Shown here: positions 43,494-53,655 of the stretch, piece after piece | Position numbering within the stretch: position 1 is the first letter of the stretch | Layout: the number at the start of each line of letters is the position of its first letter | Source of the DNA: an uncultured Bacteroidales bacterium | GTDB taxonomy: Bacteria > Bacteroidota > Bacteroidia > Bacteroidales > UBA932 | Assembly (NCBI GenBank): GCA_944323785.1 | Contig: CALUTU010000002.1 | Coordinates: 1-64,000, forward strand | DNA length: 64,000 bases | Reading direction: 5' to 3' | Program-made: the position numbers and the translations under genes | Notes under the pieces: generated by a model | Told to the model about the DNA's origin: nothing | What the model saw: only the letters and a program-made list of their open reading frames with translations | Databases searched by the model: none

Positions 43494-43568
43494 GGGAGCT
43501 TAGCTCAGTTGGTTTAGAGCGTCTGCCTTACAAGCAGAGGGTCGGGGGTTCGACTCCCTCAGCTCCCA
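43494..43568 (+). tRNA. tRNA-Val (anticodon UAC)
   Basis: A 75-nt cloverleaf. The acceptor stem GGGAGCT pairs with AGCTCCC, the D-arm carries TAGCTCAGTTGG, the anticodon stem TCTGC/GCAGA holds loop CTTACAA with anticodon TAC, and the T-loop is TTCGACT. Discriminator A at 43568; CCA is not encoded. A strong terminator follows at 43578. Confidence 0.96.
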
Positions 43569-43577
43569 CCGAAAAAG

Positions 43578-43607
43578 AAGCAGTTACAGAGATGTAGCTG
43601 CTTTTTT
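43578..43607 (+). terminator. Terminator after tRNA-Val
   Basis: 11-bp stem AAGCAGTTACA / TGTAGCTGCTT (one G-U), loop GAGA, then a T run. Confidence 0.85.
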
Positions 43608-43676
43608 GTATCTCTGCTGTTTGCTTTTTCATAAAATTCATATATATTAGCCGTATAAACTATAATATATTGTATA

Positions 43677-45860
43677 ATGAAAAGACTGATACTGCTTGGA
43701 ATATGTATGGCAGCTGTTTTCACGCTGATTGTTTCCTGTCAGGAAAAACAGGAACAACAAATCAGAATCTCATTTTCAACTATCGATGACATAGAATATT
43801 CCGGAGGGAATGTTGAAATACCATTTTCAGCTGACTGTCCTCTTAGCGCGACGCCCTTCACTGAGGCAGAATGGATTTCTGAACTGACTCTCGGGTCTGA
43901 ATCTATAACATTCATTGCTGATAAGAACATGGGCAAAGAACGTTATGCCGAGATAAACTTAGAAATTCCCTCAGACATCAACATCATATTTTCCAGCAGT
44001 ACAGACAACGTCATATACTCAAAAAGCGACAGGATTATAAGAATAACAGTAACACAGAAGGCATATTCCGACACACCTTCTGTTGACGACTCTGCTATTG
44101 AAATACGGATAAATAATAAAAACTATCACTGTATTAACGTATCATACATACCTAAGAATAATGACATCACCTACATTGCAAGAATAGTGGAGAAAGAGTA
44201 TTTCGACAGTTTTGAATCAGACAATGCCTACATACATGACGAAATCGATGAATTTATAAGAATTGCCGGAAACGACAATGTGGATCCTTCAATAGTCATA
44301 TCTGCCAATCTGAGGCAAGGCCCTATTGAGAATCTGGACATAGACGGTCTCAAAGCATCCAGCGGATACTGTATTTACGCATATGGACTCCAAGAAGACG
44401 GAACAGTCACGACAGGTCTTTGTAAAGAATTCGTAGACACGGATAATGTAGAGACATTGGATTTCGGATTCGGTTTTCATGTCTCACCAATGGCATATGG
44501 TGCTACAATAACCATCACCACAAGCTCGGACAACAACACATATTATTGGAGCACAATGACTCTTGATGAATGGAATGCATATTCTACCGAAAATGATATT
44601 ATAAATGAGACTGTCGAAGTTCTTGATTTCGCTGTGGAGGTAATGGGTGATTCCTATTACGACTTTCTTGAATCAGGTACAGAAAATGTATTTGACTGCA
44701 ATGATCTGAATGAAGCTACGGAATACATCGTTTTCGCATTCGGTATGGATGGATACGGCAATCCCACATCAGGCATAAGTTACGAACAATTTACGACTTT
44801 GGAAGAGACTGTAGACAATCCGTGTACATTTGATATCTCATTCTCAGAAATTACAACTATAAACTGTATTGTCAATGTCACTCCAAGCGACAACAGTACC
44901 CGCTATTATGTAGGAATGATGCTTTCCACTGACTTTGCAGAAATGACACCTGATGAGGCAGCGCGATATTTTATTGACATGGAAAACGGCAACAGTATTG
45001 ATTGGGCCGGGGACGAATACATATACACAGGACCATCGTCACTTGCTTCTGACAATGATCTCTATATGGGACAACTCACCGGCAACACTACCTATACTGC
45101 AGTTGCTTTCGGCGTTGATCTTGAAGGTAACAGAACGACCGTCATCAATCATGCCAATGTAACCACACTGCCAGTGCAACCATCTTCCATGAATATAGAG
45201 ATAGATGTCATAAACGTGTCCTCACACAGCATGTATGTAAATTTCTATCCGTCAGAACAAGATGAGCAGTACTTTCTTCACTGTGTCCCTCTTTCCCAGT
45301 ATGAGAGATTCGACAATGACATAGAGTTCATGGAAGATGTCCTGTCAATATATCAAGGTGATCTGGACTGGGTACTCAATACAGGAGACTCCCATTACGA
45401 TGGAGAAGGATATCTGGATTCAGAGACAGAATATATTGTATTCGCTTTCGGATATTGCGGAGGTATAACTACTCCATTATTTTACGAAATAGTCAAAACA
45501 CTGCCGGCAGAAACCAGCAGCGCTGATGTTGAGATGAGCATAGAAGTTCTGGACGGAGATGAACTTGCCAGTGAGAATCCTGAAACTTATGGAAAATATG
45601 CAGGCAGAGCTGTCATCAGAGCAACATTGACGCCAAATGCCGACGCAGAACATTGGTACTTGAAATTCTACGAGTCCCTGCCTGATATGACAGATGATGA
45701 ACTCAAGAAAGATGTGGCAAATTCATATATGATAGATCCGGATCTTCCTGTAATAATAGGCGCGGACTGGGATACGACCGTAATGGTTGCCGCTATAGCT
45801 TCAGACTATAAAGGAGACCTTGGAAAGCTGAAAAAACAGATTATAGACGTAAAACGCTGA
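43677..45860 (+). CDS. Lipoprotein with BACON-like domain and five tandem modules
   Basis: 727 residues. The signal peptide ends in a lipobox LIVS-C21. A BACON-like all-beta domain (about 28-125) is followed by five modules of about 115-122 residues. Each opens with a strand such as CIVNVTPSDNSTRYY or ATITITTSSDNNTYY and ends with Y-x-V-F/A-A-F/Y-G-x-D-x-x-G (near residues 230, 349, 471, 584, 703). The gene is visibly richer in A/T than its neighbours (many ATA, AAT, GAA codons). Surface attachment to glycans or proteins is likely from BACON precedents. No partner genes are adjacent. Confidence 0.7.
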   Translation: MKRLILLGICMAAVFTLIVSCQEKQEQQIRISFSTIDDIEYSGGNVEIPFSADCPLSATPFTEAEWISELTLGSESITFIADKNMGKERYAEINLEIPSDINIIFSSSTDNVIYSKSDRIIRITVTQKAYSDTPSVDDSAIEIRINNKNYHCINVSYIPKNNDITYIARIVEKEYFDSFESDNAYIHDEIDEFIRIAGNDNVDPSIVISANLRQGPIENLDIDGLKASSGYCIYAYGLQEDGTVTTGLCKEFVDTDNVETLDFGFGFHVSPMAYGATITITTSSDNNTYYWSTMTLDEWNAYSTENDIINETVEVLDFAVEVMGDSYYDFLESGTENVFDCNDLNEATEYIVFAFGMDGYGNPTSGISYEQFTTLEETVDNPCTFDISFSEITTINCIVNVTPSDNSTRYYVGMMLSTDFAEMTPDEAARYFIDMENGNSIDWAGDEYIYTGPSSLASDNDLYMGQLTGNTTYTAVAFGVDLEGNRTTVINHANVTTLPVQPSSMNIEIDVINVSSHSMYVNFYPSEQDEQYFLHCVPLSQYERFDNDIEFMEDVLSIYQGDLDWVLNTGDSHYDGEGYLDSETEYIVFAFGYCGGITTPLFYEIVKTLPAETSSADVEMSIEVLDGDELASENPETYGKYAGRAVIRATLTPNADAEHWYLKFYESLPDMTDDELKKDVANSYMIDPDLPVIIGADWDTTVMVAAIASDYKGDLGKLKKQIIDVKR

Positions 45861-45876
45861 AAATCATGTAACATTT

Positions 45877-47082
45877 TTATGGTTTGAAGTTCAGGGCTTC
45901 CATGAAGCGGCGGACTACTTCAGGACGGCCTGTGTGCTTGCCGGTGTCCTCGCTGATCTTGCAGGTGTCGTTGTAGAAGTCCCAGGACTCGGTGATCTTG
46001 GCGGCGATAAGCTTGATGACGATGTTCATCGGACGCACACCGTCGAAGTCGTTGGTGAAATGAGTCCCTATGCCGAAAGACGGCTGGCAGTAATCCACCG
46101 CATAACGCTGTATCTCTATGGCATGGTCCACATCCAGGGCGTTGCTGAAGATTACCTGCTTGGTCCTGGGGTCTATGCCTAGAGAACGGTATTTGTCCAC
46201 GATACGCATGAGCTGCCCGCGGTTGTCCCCGCTGTCCACACGGAGTCCCTTGAAAAGGTTGGCGAAATCCTCGGAAAAGTTGAGACTGAATATATCCCAG
46301 CCGAAACTGTCGTAAAGATATGTTCCGAGAGCCCCCCGGAAAGTATTGCGCCAGCAGTCCATGGCTATGTGATTGGCCATCTGGGGACCGTACATCCCTC
46401 CTATCGCACAGATGAACTCATGCGCCATGGTCCCTACCGGGATCAGGTCGTACTTCATCGCCAGGTAGACATTGCTTGTACCCACGAAGCGGCCGGGCCA
46501 CTCACGGCTGGCCGCACAGTCTTTCATAGCCCTGACGACTGTATCCTCGGCCTCAAAGGAGGCCCGGCGGCGGGTTCCGAAGTCACTGTAAACGCAACCC
46601 GCCCCGAGCAGCCTCTCCGCCTTTCTGTATGTCTTGCCATAATAGGCTCTGTAATCAAAGCCGCGGCTTTCTCCGGTGAATATGTAGTACAGTTCAGAGA
46701 TAATGGCCAGAATCTTGACTTCCAGCAGTATCGTATCCGCCCAGCTGCCCTCGATATCTATCTCCAGATGTCCTTCGGCATCCTGACGGACATCCACCCA
46801 CCGGCGGTCGAAGCGGTAACCCTTGAGATAGTTGTAGAACCATCCCGGGATATAGCTGCATCTGCGCCTCATGAAGTCTATCTCTTCCTGAGTGATGACC
46901 ACATCCTCAAGTGCCTCTATCTGTGCGGCCAGTTCCCCGGCGAATCCCTCGGGATAGACCGTGTCGTCCCTGTCCGTAAACGAATACTTGACCTGTGCCC
47001 GCGGAAAATTGTCTATCACCGCGCAGCACATGGTGAACTTATACAGGTCGTCGTCGGTAAAGTGGGTTATTATCTGCCTCAT
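45877..47082 (-). CDS. pncB: Nicotinate phosphoribosyltransferase
   Basis: 401 residues. Catalyses nicotinate plus PRPP to nicotinate mononucleotide, the second salvage step after PncA. Family marks are the KFTMCCAV start, YSDFGTRRRASFEA (about 166) around the phosphorylated-His region, GTMAHEFICA, and DSGDN (about 275) for the phosphate loop. It is 6 bp downstream of nhaD and probably cotranscribed. Confidence 0.95.
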   Translation of the reverse strand: MRQIITHFTDDDLYKFTMCCAVIDNFPRAQVKYSFTDRDDTVYPEGFAGELAAQIEALEDVVITQEEIDFMRRRCSYIPGWFYNYLKGYRFDRRWVDVRQDAEGHLEIDIEGSWADTILLEVKILAIISELYYIFTGESRGFDYRAYYGKTYRKAERLLGAGCVYSDFGTRRRASFEAEDTVVRAMKDCAASREWPGRFVGTSNVYLAMKYDLIPVGTMAHEFICAIGGMYGPQMANHIAMDCWRNTFRGALGTYLYDSFGWDIFSLNFSEDFANLFKGLRVDSGDNRGQLMRIVDKYRSLGIDPRTKQVIFSNALDVDHAIEIQRYAVDYCQPSFGIGTHFTNDFDGVRPMNIVIKLIAAKITESWDFYNDTCKISEDTGKHTGRPEVVRRFMEALNFKP

Positions 47083-47088
47083 ACTGTC

Positions 47089-48456
47089 CTATAAAAGCGG
47101 AACTATAAACAGATCCTGCAGGATGAAGACTCCTATACCGGCCAGATAGCCTATCAGAGCCAGCAGACTGATGTGCTTGAAGTACCACATGAAGTTGATG
47201 TTCTCCAGACCCATGGCCACTACACCGGCGGCAGAACCGATAATCAGAATACTTCCGCCGGTACCGGCACAGTATGCCAGCAGATGCCAGAAATCACCGT
47301 CGGCCACAAAATGCGACAGGAAGGCCGGATCGGCCGACGCAGCGATAGCCGCCGCATCGGGTATAGGATACATGCCCATGCTGGCAGCCACCAGAGGCAC
47401 GTTGTCGATTACCGAAGAAAGCAGACCTATGACGGTATTGATCGCGTAGATGTTGTGCATTCCCTTGTTGAGACCTTCTGCCATAGCCCCCAGGATGCCG
47501 GCGCTTTCCAGAGCGGAAACGGCCATCAGGATACCCAGGAAGAAAAGAATGGTAGGCATGTCTATGTGCTTGATGACCTTGGAGACCCTGTTCTTGACAG
47601 ATTCCTCGACATTGTGTTTGCGTCTGTACATCAGGTCGGTATAGAGCCATAGAATACCGAGCGCGAACATCACGCTCATATAGGGAGGCAAGCCTATCAC
47701 GCTCTTGAACACTGGCACCATGACCAGAAGCAGGACACCCAGGATCAGGATAGTCTTGCTCTCGCCGCCTGTTATATAAGAAGGTCTGAAAGAAGCGTCC
47801 TCGTTGGTCTGCTGCTGGGCTATCATACCTTTCAGGAATCTGGTTGCAACCGCCGTAGGAATCACCACTGACACCAGACAGGGCAGGATGAGAGAAGCCA
47901 TCAGTTTGGCCGTGCCCACATTGCCTTTCATCCAGAGCATGATAGTCGTCACGTCTCCGATAGGCGACCATGCTCCGCCGCAGTTGGCCGCGATGATGAT
48001 AATGGAGGCAAACAGCCATCTCTCCTTATAGTTGCTGAGCATACGCCGGATGAGCATGACCATGATGATGGTCGTGGTCATATTGTCCAGCACCGAGGAC
48101 ATAAAGAATGTCAGGAACGCTATCAGCCACATCAGGCGGGTCTTCTTGCGGGTAGTTATATGACGTGTTATCACCTCGAAGCCGCCGTGCGTGTCTATGA
48201 TGTCTACTATGGTCATCGCGCCTATCAGGAACACGATGATCTCGCAGGTGCTGCCGAGAGCGGCCAGCAGGTCCGAACTTACGACATCGTGTGTCAGGGA
48301 AGGATCAATTTTAGAAGAAAATACGCTCAGAATGGCCCAAAGCAGGCAGCAGAGGACCAGAGCTACAGAAGATTTACTGACATTGACCTTGTGCTCCATG
48401 GCTATCATAAGATAACCGAGCACGAAGATCACAATCATTGTATAAACAAGGCTCAT
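47089..48456 (-). CDS. nhaD: Na+/H+ antiporter NhaD
   Basis: A 455-residue inner-membrane antiporter with about 12-13 helices. Conserved NhaD signatures are SSVLDNMTTTIIMV (about 121), NCGGAWSPIGDVTTIMLW (about 155) and VIDNVPLVAASMG (about 355), which surround the ion path. It probably keeps the sodium and pH balance during amino-acid fermentation, which releases ammonia. It precedes pncB in the same transcription direction. Confidence 0.94.
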   Translation of the reverse strand: MSLVYTMIVIFVLGYLMIAMEHKVNVSKSSVALVLCCLLWAILSVFSSKIDPSLTHDVVSSDLLAALGSTCEIIVFLIGAMTIVDIIDTHGGFEVITRHITTRKKTRLMWLIAFLTFFMSSVLDNMTTTIIMVMLIRRMLSNYKERWLFASIIIIAANCGGAWSPIGDVTTIMLWMKGNVGTAKLMASLILPCLVSVVIPTAVATRFLKGMIAQQQTNEDASFRPSYITGGESKTILILGVLLLVMVPVFKSVIGLPPYMSVMFALGILWLYTDLMYRRKHNVEESVKNRVSKVIKHIDMPTILFFLGILMAVSALESAGILGAMAEGLNKGMHNIYAINTVIGLLSSVIDNVPLVAASMGMYPIPDAAAIAASADPAFLSHFVADGDFWHLLAYCAGTGGSILIIGSAAGVVAMGLENINFMWYFKHISLLALIGYLAGIGVFILQDLFIVPLL

Positions 48457-48477
48457 AGTGCTTTTAACATTATTGTT

Positions 48478-49815
48478 TTATATACTAACATTTTTGTTAT
48501 GCAAGATTTTGTCCCATACCGCCAGGGCCTCCGCCACCACATAGCTGCTTCCGCCTATAAAGACCACATCATCGGCAGAGGCTTTTGACACAGCAAACCT
48601 CACAGCCTTCTCCACGTCCGGGACAGCTACAGAATTTCTCTTCCGGGCTATCTCCACAAGCCGCTCGGCGGGCATTGCCCTGCTGCCGCTGGCCTGCGTC
48701 ATTATATACTCGGCCTCATCCGGAAGCAGGCGGCAAACCGACTCCACATCCTTATCCCCGGCCATGCCGTACACCATTATTATATGCCGGTCATGAGCCT
48801 CTGCTGCCAGCTGACGCATGGAGACCGATACGGCTTCCACATTGTGCCCTATATCGCATATTACCTCGGGCCGAGATGATAACCTCTCCCACCTTCCTCT
48901 CAGGCCCGTAACGGCAGCCGCACGTATCATCGCCTCATACACTGCAGAGCCTTTGCGGACTGCGCTGTGCCCAAGAACCCCGAGGGCGGTCAGTACTGTT
49001 CTGATATTCTTCTCCTGACAGTCAGAGTGCAGGTCGGCCTCGGCGGCAGCGGTCTCCGAGCTTACGCAGCCCTCACATATATCCCCCGCACGGTAAAGCC
49101 GGCTTCCGCACTGCTCTGCCTTACTGCTGATCACTTTGAAAGCCTCCTGCGGCACATCCCCCACTACGACAGGTACACCGGGCTTGATGATTCCGGCCTT
49201 CTCAAAAGCTATCTGCTCTATGGTATCTCCAAGCATATCCTTGTGGTCAAGGCCTATGGACGTAATGATACTCAGCTGAGGGGTCACGATGACGGTAGAG
49301 TCCAGTCTTCCGCCCAAACCGGTCTCAATCACAGCCATTCGCACATTCTTCCGCTTGAAATAATCGAAAGCCATGGCAGTGGTGATCTCGAAAAAGGACG
49401 GACTGCGCTCCTCTATGAACGCCTCGGTCCGCCGGTAGAAATCCACGACATCATCCTTGCCTATCATCGTAAAATGCCTTCCGTCTTCCCCTGCCTCTGC
49501 ACTCACCAGCTTTATCCGCTCCCGGAAATCCAACAGATGCGGAGACGTATACAGACCTATGCTCTCTCCAGGATATTCTGCTGCCAGGGCCGCCGCAAGC
49601 ATATGGGCCACCGAGCCCTTGCCGTTCGTCCCGGCAATATGCACAGCTGTCAATGACTTATGAGGGTTCCCGAGATAAGCGGAGAAATCCGACATGGTCT
49701 CCAGACCGGGATGATATCCCAAGGCTCCCACCTTCTGAAAGGACGGTGCTATGGAATACAGTCTCTGGACGCATTCGCGATACATCTTTTCGAGTTCCGG
49801 CTCTATCTCAGGCAT
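48478..49815 (-). CDS. folC: Bifunctional folylpolyglutamate / dihydrofolate synthase
   Basis: 445 residues from ATG 49815 (MPEIEPELEKMY). The frame extends 40 codons upstream but that part crosses the promoters and the purL start and is not family-like. The P-loop HIAGTNGKGSVAHMLAAAL, FFEITTAMAFDYF, and GLGGRLDSTVIVTP are Mur-ligase-type ATP and folate motifs. It makes dihydrofolate and adds glutamates. The neighbouring divergent purL consumes formyl-folate-derived purine intermediates, a loose link. Confidence 0.93.
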   Translation of the reverse strand: MPEIEPELEKMYRECVQRLYSIAPSFQKVGALGYHPGLETMSDFSAYLGNPHKSLTAVHIAGTNGKGSVAHMLAAALAAEYPGESIGLYTSPHLLDFRERIKLVSAEAGEDGRHFTMIGKDDVVDFYRRTEAFIEERSPSFFEITTAMAFDYFKRKNVRMAVIETGLGGRLDSTVIVTPQLSIITSIGLDHKDMLGDTIEQIAFEKAGIIKPGVPVVVGDVPQEAFKVISSKAEQCGSRLYRAGDICEGCVSSETAAAEADLHSDCQEKNIRTVLTALGVLGHSAVRKGSAVYEAMIRAAAVTGLRGRWERLSSRPEVICDIGHNVEAVSVSMRQLAAEAHDRHIIMVYGMAGDKDVESVCRLLPDEAEYIMTQASGSRAMPAERLVEIARKRNSVAVPDVEKAVRFAVSKASADDVVFIGGSSYVVAEALAVWDKILHNKNVSI

Positions 49816-49862
49816 ATTTTGAAATTTTGTACGCAAAAATGGGAATAATTCTCCACAATTAG

Positions 49863-49882
49863 CAAAATTATCCCTATTTTTG
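49863..49882. promoter_or_regulatory. Divergent folC and purL -7 boxes
   Basis: On the minus strand TAATTTTG (49863-49870) fits TAnnTTTG for folC; on the plus strand TATTTTTG (49875-49882) fits it for purL, 21 bp before its ATG. The 88-bp gap serves both genes. Confidence 0.55.
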
Positions 49883-49902
49883 ACTGCTAAATTATATATA
49901 AT

Positions 49903-52900
49903 ATGGTATACTTTTTCCGCTCCCCAGAGGGGCAAATCATAGCAGTCGGCTCACAGACAGCATTTTCCGCTGAGACTGCAAAGACTCTCAAATGGCTTTT
50001 CTCAGATGCAGAGCTGCTTCAGGAACCCACAGTAGCGGGTACGTTCATCGGTCCCAGACGCGAGATGATCACTCCGTGGAGTACCGCAGCGGTCGAAATC
50101 ACCCGGAATATGAATATCTCCGGCATATCCCGCATCGAAGAATATTTCCCGGTTGAAGAAGGCAGGTACGCCTCCGATGCCGAAATTCCCCACGACAGGA
50201 TGCTCCAGCGCATATACCACGGTCTGGACGGAGAGATATTCTCCATAGACCGCCAGCCGGAGCCCATACGGCATATCACAGATTTTGAAGCCTATAACAA
50301 AGAGGAAGGACTGGCTCTCTCGGAAGATGAGATACAGTATCTGAAATCCCTGTCCGAGAAGCTGGGAAGACCGTTGACGGACAGCGAGGTATTCGGCTTC
50401 TCACAGGTCAACTCAGAGCATTGCCGCCACAAGATATTCAACGGCAAGTTCATCATAGACGGAGTGGAGAAAGAGTCATCCCTTTTCAAGCTCATCAAGA
50501 AGACATCCGCCGTCAATCCCGGCAGGATAGTCTCCGCATACAAGGACAACTGCGCGTTCATCGAGGGTCCCAAGCTCAGGATGTTCCATCCCTCTGCAGC
50601 AGCCAAACCCAGTTTCTTCAAGGAGGAGGAAGTCAAGACCGTCATATCGCTGAAAGCCGAGACACATAACTTCCCCACTACCGTGGAGCCGTTCAACGGA
50701 GCGGCCACAGGCAGCGGAGGAGAGATCAGGGACCGTATCGGAGGCGGCAAGGGCTCCTTCCCCATTGCAGGTACTGCCGTCTACATGACCTCATACCCGC
50801 GCATTGACAGCGGAAGGGACTGGGAAGCCCGCCCTCCGCGCAAATGGCTGTACCAGACACCCGCCGAGATTCTGGTCAAGGCATCCAACGGAGCCTCCGA
50901 CTTCGGCAACAAGTTCGGCCAGCCACTTATCTGCGGCTCTCTCCAGACATTCGAGCACACGGAGCAGGATCCTGACGGAGCCGAGCGCAAATACGGCTAC
51001 GACAAGGTCGTCATGCTGGCAGGAGGTGTAGGCTTCGCCAAAATGGCCGATGCAGCCAAGGACCGTCCGTCCAAGGGCGATGACATCATCCTCCTCGGCG
51101 GTGACAACTACCGCATCGGCATGGGCGGAGGAGCCGTATCGTCCGTAGCCACCGGAGAATACGACAATTCCATAGAGCTGAATGCCATACAGAGAGCCAA
51201 CCCCGAGATGCAGAAGAGGGTGTACAACACGATACGCTCGGTGGCCGAGAAGGAGCACAACTCCATCATATCGATTCACGACCACGGTGCCGGCGGCCAC
51301 CTTAACTGCCTGTCCGAGCTGGTGGAGGAAGTCGGCGGTGACATAGACATATCCAAACTGCCGATAGGCGACCCTACCCTGTCCGACAAGGAGATTATCG
51401 GCAATGAGAGTCAGGAGCGCATGGGACTCGTAATGAAAAAGTCCGACACTGAGGAACTGCGCAAGATAGCCGAAAGGGAAAGAGCTCCGTTCTACGTAAT
51501 AGGCGAGGTCAGCGGCAAGGGCAACTTCACACTTAAGGACAGCCGCAACGGCAATGCGCCCATAGACTTGGAACTCAGTGACATGTTCGGGTCCACACCT
51601 AAGACTGTCATGCACGGCTCGTCTCCCAAAGGCGGGGCGGACGGACACGGAGGTTTCAGCAAGCTGGAGAAAGTGCCGTCATCCATGACTCCAGAGGAGC
51701 TGACAGAGGCCATAACGAAGGTGCTGATGCTGGAATCCGTTGCCTGCAAGGACTGGCTGACCAACAAGGTAGACCGTTCGGTTACTGGCCTGATAGCCTG
51801 CCAGCAGTGCTGCGGTGAGCTACAGCTGCCTCTCAACGACCTGGGAGTTACCGCCATCGGCTATGACGATCCGGAGGGCATAGCAGTTTCAATAGGACAT
51901 GCCCCTGTCGCTGCGTTGATAGACCCTGCAGCCGGTTCCCGGCTTGCCATTGCAGAGGCCCTGACCAACATCATCTGGACTCCGATAAAAGACAATATCT
52001 ACGGCATATCCCTGAGCGCCAACTGGATGTGGCCTTGCCGGAACGAAGGCGAGGATGCACGTCTCTATTCGGCAGTACAGGGAGCCAGCGATTTCGCCAT
52101 AGCCCTGGGCATCAATATACCGACCGGCAAGGACTCCATGTCCATGACTCAGAAATACCCTGACGGCGGGAAAGTTCTTTCGCCCGGAACGCTGATAGTC
52201 TCGGCCTCAGGCGAGAGCAAGAATGTCGGTGCAACCCTGCATCCTGTCATGAGGCAGGACAGCGGCACCACCCTGATGTATATCCCGTTCGTACATATAG
52301 ATAAAGGTGAGGACAGTTTCCCGCTCGGAGGCTCTGCCTACGCCACCACTGTCAACAAGGTGGGCGCCAGGACTCCTGACATCTCCGATCCGGAATATTT
52401 CAAGACCTGCTTCAGTTCGCTGCAGGACGCCATGTTCAACTCCGTGGACAATCCGGTGGTGGCCGGGCACGACATATCGGCCGGAGGTATGGTTAGCGCC
52501 CTGCTGGAGATGTGCTTCGCCAATACGGGCGGCGGTGCGGACATAGACCTGAGAGAGTTCGCATCAGCCGACATGCTGCTGTCCGAAGTCCCGGGAGTGA
52601 TCGTACAGGTCAAGGACTCGGGCAAGGAGGAGTTCCTGCGCAATCTCGGACAGGTAAAAGCCTATGAGATAGGCCGTCCTGCACAGGGACGCACTCTGAG
52701 GGTCCTCTACGGTGCATCCGGACAGGAACTGGCTCTGGACATAGACGCCATGAGAGACAGCTGGTACCGCACCTCCTGGCTGCTCGACAGCATACAGACC
52801 GGAGAGAAGCCGGCAGCCGAGAGATACGTCAATTACAAGAAACAGCCTCTGACCTTCGCTTTCCCGAAGCACTTTGACGGGCGGTACACCATGCCGGCCG

Positions 52901-53655
52901 AGCGCAGAATCAAGGCGGCCATCATCCGCGAGACCGGCTCCAACGGCGACCGTGAGATGGCCTGGGCTCTGTACATGGCCGGATTTGCAGTAAAGGACGT
53001 ACACGTCACCGACCTCGTATCGGGCCGTGAGACCCTGGAGGACGTACAGATGATAGTCTTCGTCGGAGGATTCTCCAATGCCGATACCCTGGGCTCCGCC
53101 AAAGGCTGGGCCGGTGCGCTGCTCTACAACGAGAAAGCCCGCACTGCCATCGAGCGTTTCTACGCCCGCGAGGACACCCTGAGCCTCGGAGTCTGCAACG
53201 GCTGCCAGCTGATGGCCGAGATGGGACTCATCACTCCCGAACACAAGGAACTGTCCCCGAAGATGAAGCACAATGAATCGCACAAATACGAGTCCGCATT
53301 CGTCGGGGTAACAGTTGAGAACTCCCCTTCCATCCTGCTGTCTTCACTGCAGGGCTCCAAGCTCGGAATATGGGTGGCCCACGGTGAAGGCCGCTTCTCA
53401 TTCCCCAGACCGATAGAAGAATACAATATCGCTCTCAGATACAACTACAACGCCTATCCCGGCAATCCCAACGGCTCACCTGAGGCCGTAGCCGGAGTAT
53501 GCTCCCCCGACGGCCGTCACCTGGCTATGATGCCTCACCCGGAACGCTGCCTCAGGCCTTGGAACTGGGCCTGGTATCCCGACAGGGACAGCGATACGGT
53601 GACTCCCTGGATTGAACTGTTCATAAACGGAAGAGTATGGCTGGAAAGACGCTGA
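49903..53655 (+). CDS. purL: Phosphoribosylformylglycinamidine synthase
   Basis: A 1250-residue single-chain FGAM synthase, using ATP and glutamine to convert FGAR to FGAM in purine synthesis. It has an N-terminal PurS-like domain (1-150), a PurM-like core with [13 protein letters not shown] (about 169), [22 protein letters not shown] (about 252) and [14 protein letters not shown] (about 462), and a C-terminal class I glutaminase with Cys in GVCNGCQL (about 1097) and His-Glu in MPHPERC (about 1211). The large form replaces separate PurS/L/Q and is usual in Bacteroidetes. phoH begins within its last 19 bp. Confidence 0.97.
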   Translation: MVYFFRSPEGQIIAVGSQTAFSAETAKTLKWLFSDAELLQEPTVAGTFIGPRREMITPWSTAAVEITRNMNISGISRIEEYFPVEEGRYASDAEIPHDRMLQRIYHGLDGEIFSIDRQPEPIRHITDFEAYNKEEGLALSEDEIQYLKSLSEKLGRPLTDSEVFGFSQVNSEHCRHKIFNGKFIIDGVEKESSLFKLIKKTSAVNPGRIVSAYKDNCAFIEGPKLRMFHPSAAAKPSFFKEEEVKTVISLKAETHNFPTTVEPFNGAATGSGGEIRDRIGGGKGSFPIAGTAVYMTSYPRIDSGRDWEARPPRKWLYQTPAEILVKASNGASDFGNKFGQPLICGSLQTFEHTEQDPDGAERKYGYDKVVMLAGGVGFAKMADAAKDRPSKGDDIILLGGDNYRIGMGGGAVSSVATGEYDNSIELNAIQRANPEMQKRVYNTIRSVAEKEHNSIISIHDHGAGGHLNCLSELVEEVGGDIDISKLPIGDPTLSDKEIIGNESQERMGLVMKKSDTEELRKIAERERAPFYVIGEVSGKGNFTLKDSRNGNAPIDLELSDMFGSTPKTVMHGSSPKGGADGHGGFSKLEKVPSSMTPEELTEAITKVLMLESVACKDWLTNKVDRSVTGLIACQQCCGELQLPLNDLGVTAIGYDDPEGIAVSIGHAPVAALIDPAAGSRLAIAEALTNIIWTPIKDNIYGISLSANWMWPCRNEGEDARLYSAVQGASDFAIALGINIPTGKDSMSMTQKYPDGGKVLSPGTLIVSASGESKNVGATLHPVMRQDSGTTLMYIPFVHIDKGEDSFPLGGSAYATTVNKVGARTPDISDPEYFKTCFSSLQDAMFNSVDNPVVAGHDISAGGMVSALLEMCFANTGGGADIDLREFASADMLLSEVPGVIVQVKDSGKEEFLRNLGQVKAYEIGRPAQGRTLRVLYGASGQELALDIDAMRDSWYRTSWLLDSIQTGEKPAAERYVNYKKQPLTFAFPKHFDGRYTMPAERRIKAAIIRETGSNGDREMAWALYMAGFAVKDVHVTDLVSGRETLEDVQMIVFVGGFSNADTLGSAKGWAGALLYNEKARTAIERFYAREDTLSLGVCNGCQLMAEMGLITPEHKELSPKMKHNESHKYESAFVGVTVENSPSILLSSLQGSKLGIWVAHGEGRFSFPRPIEEYNIALRYNYNAYPGNPNGSPEAVAGVCSPDGRHLAMMPHPERCLRPWNWAWYPDRDSDTVTPWIELFINGRVWLERR

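Noticed and set aside
43569..43676. att repeat of tRNA-Val beyond the gene
   Set aside because: I looked for a copy of its 3' end (GGGTTCGACTCCCTC) downstream in the window and saw none.
49816..49935. Forty-codon N-terminal extension of folC
   Set aside because: It crosses both divergent promoters and the purL start and bears no likeness to the family.
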